The notes beneath the pieces were generated by a model that was not told the origin of the DNA, did no database searches, and saw nothing but the letters and a program-made list of their open reading frames with translations. From the NCBI GenBank assembly GCA_007135385.1, contig SLIY01000113.1:1-10260 (forward strand): 10,260 nt of DNA. Direction: 5' to 3'. The stretch is from Leptolyngbyaceae cyanobacterium CSSed165cm_216. GTDB lineage: Bacteria; Cyanobacteriota; Cyanobacteriia; Phormidesmidales; Phormidesmidaceae. Made by a program: the position numbers and the translations under genes. Positions 6,312 through 10,260 of this stretch are shown here, in pieces. How positions within the stretch are numbered: the first letter of the stretch is position 1; each line of letters begins with the position of its first letter.

Positions 6312-7028
6312 ATGTCTGTTAGAACCCTAAAAATTGACGATAAAGATGTGGCTGTCGAGGCCGGGACCAGTATTATGGATGCGGCCAAGGAAGCGGGCGT
6401 CCCCATTCCTAAGCTGTGCCACCTGGAAGGTTTGACCCCGGTGGGGGCTTGCCGCATGTGCCTGGTGGAAATCGAGGGCCTCAATAAGCTGCTACCGGCC
6501 TGCGTCACCGAGGTGAGTGAAGGCATGGTCATCCACACCCAAACCCCAAAGCTGCAAGAGTATCGCCGCATGAACGTGGAGCTGATTTTTGCTGAGGGTA
6601 ACCATGTGTGCTCCATCTGCGTGGCCAATGGCAACTGTGAGCTGCAAGATGTGGCCATCGAGGTGGGTATGGACCACAGTCGCTTTCCCTACCGCTTTCC
6701 CGATCGCGGCGTTGACCTATCCCATCCGCTGTTTGGCATTGACCACAACCGCTGCATCCTCTGCACCCGTTGCGTGAGGGTCTGCGACGAGGTGGAGGGG
6801 GCCCACGTGTGGGATGTGGCCCAGCGGGGGGCCGCCTGCTACATTGTGTCGGGCCTTAACCAACCCTGGGGGGAGGTGGATGCCTGTACCTCCTGCGGCA
6901 AGTGCGTCGATGCCTGCCCCACTGGAGCCATCTTCAAACAGGGCAGCACCACTGGCGAAAAGCAGGCCGATGCCGACACGTTAGAATTTTTATATACCGC
7001 CCGGGAGAAGCACCAATGGACAAGATAA
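6312..7028 (+). CDS. hoxU: Bidirectional [NiFe] hydrogenase diaphorase subunit HoxU
   Basis: HoxU is the iron-sulfur wire, related to the N-terminal part of NuoG, that passes electrons from HoxEF to HoxYH. The 238-aa protein shows a plant-ferredoxin-like 2Fe-2S site (C36, C47, C50, C64). A His/Cys-type 4Fe-4S site follows, with H98 and C100, C103, C109. Two bacterial-ferredoxin CxxCxxCxxxC motifs come next, C148/C151/C154/C158 and C192/C195/C198/C202, the last followed by Pro. Length agrees with other HoxU proteins. The ATG at 6312 has AAGGAG seven bases upstream, within the end of the preceding dehydrogenase gene. The 3' end overlaps hoxY by 13 nt, so translation of the dehydrogenase, hoxU and hoxY is probably coupled. 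Confidence 0.97.
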   Translation: MSVRTLKIDDKDVAVEAGTSIMDAAKEAGVPIPKLCHLEGLTPVGACRMCLVEIEGLNKLLPACVTEVSEGMVIHTQTPKLQEYRRMNVELIFAEGNHVCSICVANGNCELQDVAIEVGMDHSRFPYRFPDRGVDLSHPLFGIDHNRCILCTRCVRVCDEVEGAHVWDVAQRGAACYIVSGLNQPWGEVDACTSCGKCVDACPTGAIFKQGSTTGEKQADADTLEFLYTAREKHQWTR

Positions 7029-7567
7029 GGTTTGCCACGGTTTGGCTGGCGGGCTGTTCCGGTTGTCACATGTCGTTTTTAGATTTGGACGAATTTTTAA
7101 TCGACCTAGCTGAGCTCGTAGACGTGGTTTACAGCCCCGTGGGCTGCGACCTAAAAGATTACCCCGAGGCCGTGGATGTGTGCCTGGTGGAAGGGGCCGT
7201 CGCTAACGAAGACAACCTGGAGCTGATTTACCAGGTGCGGCGCAACACCAAACTGCTCATTTCCTTTGGGGACTGTGCCGTCACCGCCAATGTGCCCGCC
7301 ATGCGCAACATGTTGCGCAACAGTGCCGAGGGGGTGCTGAAGCGAGGCTATCTGGAACTGGCAGACGCCAACGCCCAGCTGCCAAATGCCCCCGGCATTG
7401 TGCCCGAACTGATCGACCGGGTCACCCCTGTCCACGAAGTGGTGCCCGTTGACATCTTTATGCCCGGTTGCCCTCCCTCAGCCGATCGCATCCGGGCTAC
7501 CATTGAACCGCTGCTACATGGGCAACAGCCCGAGATGGCAGGTCGCGAGATGATTAAGTTTGGTTAG
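7016..7567 (+). CDS. hoxY: Bidirectional [NiFe] hydrogenase small subunit HoxY
   Basis: HoxY is the small hydrogenase subunit, carrying the proximal 4Fe-4S cluster that links the NiFe site to HoxU. The 183-aa protein has the expected ligands: C14 and C17 in GCSGCHMS, C87 in SFGDC, and C152 in MPGCPPSADRI. It has no Tat signal peptide and lacks the medial and distal cluster region of membrane-bound uptake hydrogenases, as expected for the cytoplasmic Hox type. The start is ATG 7016, eight bases after GGGAG, inside the end of hoxU. The frame is open further upstream to 6902, but that would overlap hoxU by over 100 bp and add sequence unlike the family. A short spacer with a TTAG-type repeat (TTAGTTAGTTAG) follows before the CP12-like gene. 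Confidence 0.97.
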   Translation: MDKIRFATVWLAGCSGCHMSFLDLDEFLIDLAELVDVVYSPVGCDLKDYPEAVDVCLVEGAVANEDNLELIYQVRRNTKLLISFGDCAVTANVPAMRNMLRNSAEGVLKRGYLELADANAQLPNAPGIVPELIDRVTPVHEVVPVDIFMPGCPPSADRIRATIEPLLHGQQPEMAGREMIKFG

Positions 7568-7591
7568 TTAGTTAGTTTGAGGAACCTATTT

Positions 7592-7825
7592 ATGAGCGTT
7601 GACAGCAAAGAGTTCAACGAAGAGCTACAAAAGGCGATTGACTACGCCCACCAGATCACCGAGGAAAAAGGTGAAACTTCCCCCGAAGCCGCCGCCGCTT
7701 GGGACGCCGTCGAAGAAATGCGCGCCGAAGTCTCCCACCAGCACCAGCAACCGAAGAAAACCAACTTCGATAAGTACCTGGAAGAAAACCCGGAAGCGAT
7801 CGAAGGGTTGATGTACGACACGTGA
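7592..7825 (+). CDS. CP12-like small protein lacking all four canonical cysteines
   Basis: This 77-aa acidic protein matches CP12 along most of its length. It has the helical core AWDAVEEMRAEVSHQ (36-50), preceded by the AHQITEEKGETSPEA segment (19-33) and followed by a tail YLEENPEAIEGLMYDT (62-77). Canonical CP12 is a redox switch that ties GAPDH to phosphoribulokinase through N- and C-terminal cysteine pairs. By eye alignment those cysteines correspond here to T23, A33, L63 and G72, so no disulfide is possible and redox control is lost. The tail still resembles the GAPDH-inserting tail of CP12. ATG 7592 follows GAGG by nine bases; a TTG at 7577 is a less likely start. The gene is 24 bp after hoxY and 63 bp before hoxH. 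From memory, Synechocystis has a small gene (ssl2420) in this position; I could not compare sequences. Function is unproven. Confidence 0.85.
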   Translation: MSVDSKEFNEELQKAIDYAHQITEEKGETSPEAAAAWDAVEEMRAEVSHQHQQPKKTNFDKYLEENPEAIEGLMYDT

Positions 7826-7833
7826 TACCTGTA

Positions 7834-7855
7834 GAGGCGCACAGCTGTGCGCCTC
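7834..7855. repeat. Perfect 22-bp palindrome before hoxH
   Basis: GAGGCGCACAG is followed immediately by its own reverse complement, giving an 11-bp arm palindrome eight bases after the CP12-like stop and 33 bases before the hoxH start. There is no T-run. As RNA it would form a strong hairpin that could protect the upstream message or lower hoxH read-through. It is similar in design to the hairpin at 3446-3469, and both are probably members of a dispersed intergenic repeat. Confidence 0.8.
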
Positions 7856-7888
7856 CATAGACCATTTCTTAAAGGCCGGAGAAAAATC

Positions 7889-9313
7889 ATGGCAAAAACC
7901 GTAGTTATCGACCCCGTTACCCGCATTGAAGGCCACGCCAAGATTTCGGTCTTTTTGGATGATGCGGGCCAGGTGTCCAATGCCCAATTCCATGTAGTGG
8001 AGTATCGGGGGTTTGAGAAATTTTGTGAGGGCCGCCCCTATACGGAGATGGCGGGAATCACAGCTCGCATTTGTGGCATTTGCCCGGTGAGCCACCTGAT
8101 TTGCTCGGCCAAGACCGGGGATAAAATTCTGGCGGTACAAATTCCTAAAGCGGCGGATAAATTGCGTCGCCTGATGAACCTGGGCCAGATCACCCAATCC
8201 CACGCCCTGTCGTTCTTCCACCTCAGTAGCCCTGACTTTTTGTTGGGTTGGGATAGTGACCCAGCTAAGCGCAATGTCTTTGGCCTAATTGCCGCCGACC
8301 CCGACCTGGCTCGGGCTGGCATTCGCCTGCGCCAGTTTGGCCAAAAGGTGATTGAGATTCTGGGCGGGCGCAAAATCCATGCCGCCTGGACGGTACCCGG
8401 CGGGGTGCGGGAACCTTTGAGTGAGGAGGGGCGGGCCTGGATTATTGAGCGGTTACCCGAATCTTTTGACACCATTCGCAAAGCCCTGGACATCTTTAAG
8501 GGGTTGATTAACGGCCCGATGAAAGAAGAGGTGGAGGTGTTTGGGGAGTTTCCCTCTTTGTTTATGGGCCTGGTGAGCCAGGATGGCCAGTGGGAGCACT
8601 ATGACGGTCACCTGCGGTTTGCCGATAGCAATGGCAATGTGGTGGCCGATGGTCTCAGTGAGGATGATTACCAGGACTTTCTGGGGGAGGCGGTAGAGAA
8701 CTGGTCCTACCTGAAGTTCCCTTACTACAAACCGATGGGGTATCCGGATGGGATTTATCGGGTGGGTCCGCTGGCGCGGTTGAATGTCTGCGATCGCATC
8801 GGTACCCCCCAAGCGGACATAGAACTGCAAGCCCTGCGGGACTATGCCGGTGGCGTGCCCACCTCATCATTTCTGTACCACTACGCCCGCCTGGTGGAGA
8901 TCCTGGCTTGCCTAGAGCACATCCAGCTGTTGATGGATGACCCCGATATTATGTCCCCCCGAGTTCGCGCCCACGCCGGCGTGAATGCCCTAGAGGCGGT
9001 CGGTGTGAGTGAAGCCCCCCGGGGCACCCTATTCCACCACTACAAGGTGGACGACAATGGTTTGGTCCAAAAGGTGAACCTGATCATCGCCACGGGCCAA
9101 AACAACCTGGCTATGAACAAAACCGTCACCCAAATTGCCAAGCACTACATCCATAGCGAGGACATTCCGGAAGGGTTTCTGAATCGGGTGGAGGCAGGCA
9201 TCCGCTGTTACGATCCATGCCTGTCTTGTTCGACCCACGCGGCGGGGCAAATGCCCCTGCATGTGCAATTGATGGCAGCGGATGGTGAACTGATCAAAGA
9301 GGTATATCGGTAG
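7889..9313 (+). CDS. hoxH: Bidirectional [NiFe] hydrogenase large (catalytic) subunit HoxH
   Basis: HoxH holds the NiFe active site where H2 is made or oxidised. The 474-aa precursor has the N-terminal L1 motif RICGICPVSH with C62 and C65, and the C-terminal L2 motif DPCLSCSTH with C444, C447 and H450. These four cysteines are the Ni/Fe ligands. The protein begins AKTVVIDPVTRIEGHAKI, typical of the family. Beyond H450 there are 24 residues, the expected extension that the endopeptidase HoxW removes after nickel insertion, so the gene is full length. ATG 7889 is preceded by GGAGA at 7878-7882. The frame also opens at 7847, but that would translate through the intergenic palindrome region and is unlikely. 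It is the last gene of the operon on this strand; hoxW is not downstream. Identification is certain from motifs. Confidence 0.98.
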   Translation: MAKTVVIDPVTRIEGHAKISVFLDDAGQVSNAQFHVVEYRGFEKFCEGRPYTEMAGITARICGICPVSHLICSAKTGDKILAVQIPKAADKLRRLMNLGQITQSHALSFFHLSSPDFLLGWDSDPAKRNVFGLIAADPDLARAGIRLRQFGQKVIEILGGRKIHAAWTVPGGVREPLSEEGRAWIIERLPESFDTIRKALDIFKGLINGPMKEEVEVFGEFPSLFMGLVSQDGQWEHYDGHLRFADSNGNVVADGLSEDDYQDFLGEAVENWSYLKFPYYKPMGYPDGIYRVGPLARLNVCDRIGTPQADIELQALRDYAGGVPTSSFLYHYARLVEILACLEHIQLLMDDPDIMSPRVRAHAGVNALEAVGVSEAPRGTLFHHYKVDDNGLVQKVNLIIATGQNNLAMNKTVTQIAKHYIHSEDIPEGFLNRVEAGIRCYDPCLSCSTHAAGQMPLHVQLMAADGELIKEVYR

Positions 9314-9318
9314 TACAG

Positions 9319-9344
9319 AAAGGCAGAAGGCAAAAGGCAGAAGG
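9319..9344 (+). repeat. Short tandem repeat AAAGGCAGAAGG after hoxH
   Basis: AAAGGCAGAAGG occurs at 9319-9330 and 9333-9344, period 14, starting six bases after the hoxH stop. Purine-rich low-complexity repeats of this look are common in intergenic DNA of filamentous cyanobacteria. No function is evident. Confidence 0.55.
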
Positions 9345-9445
9345 ATGAATTGGGATACTTGCTGTGACCAGGGTTGGGCTGATGAGGGTGTTCTCAGCAA
9401 GTCTTTATCTGCAACATGCGGCCTAAAAATCAATCCAGTATGCCA

Positions 9446-9513
9446 AGATCCCAGGGTTCTCCGGTTCATTGGCCATACATTTTGGGGCGTCCCAAGGCAG
9501 AACCCTGGGATCT
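9446..9513. repeat. 15-bp perfect inverted repeat with nested hairpin between hoxH and rbsK
   Basis: AGATCCCAGGGTTCT (9446-9460) and AGAACCCTGGGATCT (9499-9513) are exact reverse complements separated by 38 bp. Inside the loop TTGGG-GCGT-CCCAA (9482-9495) forms a second perfect stem. The right arm overlaps the stop codon of the minus-strand ribokinase gene. Its place between convergent genes would suit a bidirectional transcription barrier, but there is no T-run on either strand. It may instead be a small non-autonomous mobile or REP-like element. Confidence 0.75.
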
Positions 9514-10260
9514 ATACCTTCTCCATCAACGCTTCCACCTGGGGGCGGGTGGGCATAGTCGCCTGCGCCCCATGGACCATAACAGCACAGGCGGCCACCG
9601 CTGTGGCGAATTCGCAGGCGGCTGCCAGCCCCTGTCCTGCTCCCAGGGCAACGGCTAACCCCCCATTAAAAGCGTCCCCGGCAGCTACCGTATCGACCAC
9701 CGGCACCGCCAAGGCGGGCTGGTGGAACCAGGTGTCTGGGGTGGCCACCACCGCCCCCTGGGCACCCAGTTTCACGATCGCCACCGCCACCCCCCGCCTC
9801 ACCAGGGCTTGGGCGGCTTGGCGGGCGGTGGGGATGTCGCTGACTTCAAAGCCCACCAGTTGGCTGGCCTCCCGTTGGTTGGGGGTAATGATGTCGATAT
9901 TGGCCAAAACCGTATCGGGCAGCCCAGGCGGGGCTGGGGCTGGGTCGACCATGACCTTGGCCCCTTTTACTTTTGCCGCGGCCACTGCCGTCGTCACCGT
10001 ATCCAGGGGAATTTCAAATTGGAGTAATAGCCAGTCCTGGGGGTGTACCTGGGTGATTAGGCGGGCAACATCGCTGGCGTCCACCTGACCATTGGCCCCT
10101 GGCACCACCACAATTTGATTCCCCCCGGCCTGGTCTACCACGATGGCGGCCACCCCAGTGGCCGTAGTGGGGTCTACCCGAACATCGGCTGTATTCACCT
10201 GGGCGGTGGTCAAACTGGCTATCAGACTTGGGCCAAAGGCATCATCCCCCACCCGCCCCA
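9512..10260 (-). CDS. rbsK: Ribokinase, PfkB family (5'-truncated by the window edge)
   Basis: The minus-strand gene runs off the window, leaving about 249 C-terminal residues. Ribokinase phosphorylates D-ribose with ATP in the cytosol. The visible part starts at GRVGDDAFGP, which in ribokinases follows the N-terminal GGKGANQA motif by a short distance, so roughly 50-60 residues are missing. Next come the substrate-lid and core region, ITPNQREASQLVG in mid-protein, and the PfkB signature DTVAAGDAFNGGLAVAL with the catalytic Asp of the AAGD anion hole. A GTG at 10250-10252 lies inside this sequence but is not the true start, since conserved residues continue upstream of it. It is convergent with hoxH. 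The resemblance is to ribokinase more than to fructokinase or adenosine kinase, but another sugar or nucleoside substrate cannot be excluded. Confidence 0.85.
   Translation of the reverse strand, partial: GRVGDDAFGPSLIASLTTAQVNTADVRVDPTTATGVAAIVVDQAGGNQIVVVPGANGQVDASDVARLITQVHPQDWLLLQFEIPLDTVTTAVAAAKVKGAKVMVDPAPAPPGLPDTVLANIDIITPNQREASQLVGFEVSDIPTARQAAQALVRRGVAVAIVKLGAQGAVVATPDTWFHQPALAVPVVDTVAAGDAFNGGLAVALGAGQGLAAACEFATAVAACAVMVHGAQATMPTRPQVEALMEKV

Noticed and set aside
7625..8221. 198-codon minus-strand open frame
   Set aside because: It runs antisense through the CP12-like gene and the start of hoxH and has no recognisable domain.
9029..9469. 146-codon minus-strand open frame over the hoxH end
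   Set aside because: It is antisense to conserved hoxH sequence; its hydrophobic FILLPFAFCLSVLP stretch comes from translating the AAAGGCAGAAGG repeat.
9345..10088. 247-codon plus-strand open frame opposite the ribokinase gene
   Set aside because: It is an Ala/Thr/Ser-rich mirror of the ribokinase coding strand. The minus-strand protein has the PfkB signature, so this frame is an antisense artefact.
1..10260. tRNA, rRNA, CRISPR array or insertion-sequence transposase
   Set aside because: No CCA-ending cloverleaf, rRNA-like stretch, regularly spaced repeats or transposase-like frame was seen on either strand.

Overview
The window looks cyanobacterial. It carries the diaphorase-plus-hydrogenase gene set of the bidirectional (Hox) NiFe hydrogenase, and five copies of the HIP1 octamer GCGATCGC (1524, 3586, 4209, 4275, 8790), far more than chance in about 10 kb. 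It also holds a CP12-type protein, a family typical of oxygenic phototrophs. The fairly GC-rich base composition would fit a Leptolyngbya/Nodosilinea-like or Synechococcus-like genome, but the species cannot be fixed from this sequence.

Layout: (i) 1-150 is the 3' end of an unidentified gene. (ii) 417-2329 holds two plus-strand genes 20 bp apart: an HD-domain metal phosphohydrolase with a phosphodiesterase-like metal signature, and a DppC/OppC-type ABC transporter permease. (iii) 2330-2896 is a 567-bp AT-richer intergenic region with a palindrome and several short direct repeats; it is the probable control region for hox. (iv) 2897-9313 is a seven-gene plus-strand operon: hoxE, hoxF, an MDR (quinone-oxidoreductase-like) dehydrogenase, hoxU, hoxY, a 77-aa CP12-like gene, hoxH. 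(v) 9314-9511 is a convergent spacer with a 15-bp perfect inverted repeat. (vi) 9512 to the window end, minus strand, is a 5'-truncated ribokinase (PfkB family) gene.

How the genes work together: HoxE, HoxF and HoxU form the NAD(P)H/ferredoxin-linked electron-input module, with 2Fe-2S, FMN and 4Fe-4S sites visible in the sequence. HoxY (proximal 4Fe-4S cluster) and HoxH (NiFe active site) form the hydrogenase. All metal-ligand cysteines I looked for are present, and HoxH still carries its C-terminal maturation extension, so the enzyme looks functional. The maturation protease gene hoxW is not in the window.

The most unusual content is the two non-Hox passengers. One is an MDR oxidoreductase translationally close-coupled to hoxU. 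The other is a CP12 homologue in which all four redox cysteines of canonical CP12 are replaced, placed between the two hydrogenase subunit genes. Each sizeable spacer inside the operon also contains a hairpin, palindrome or tandem repeat.
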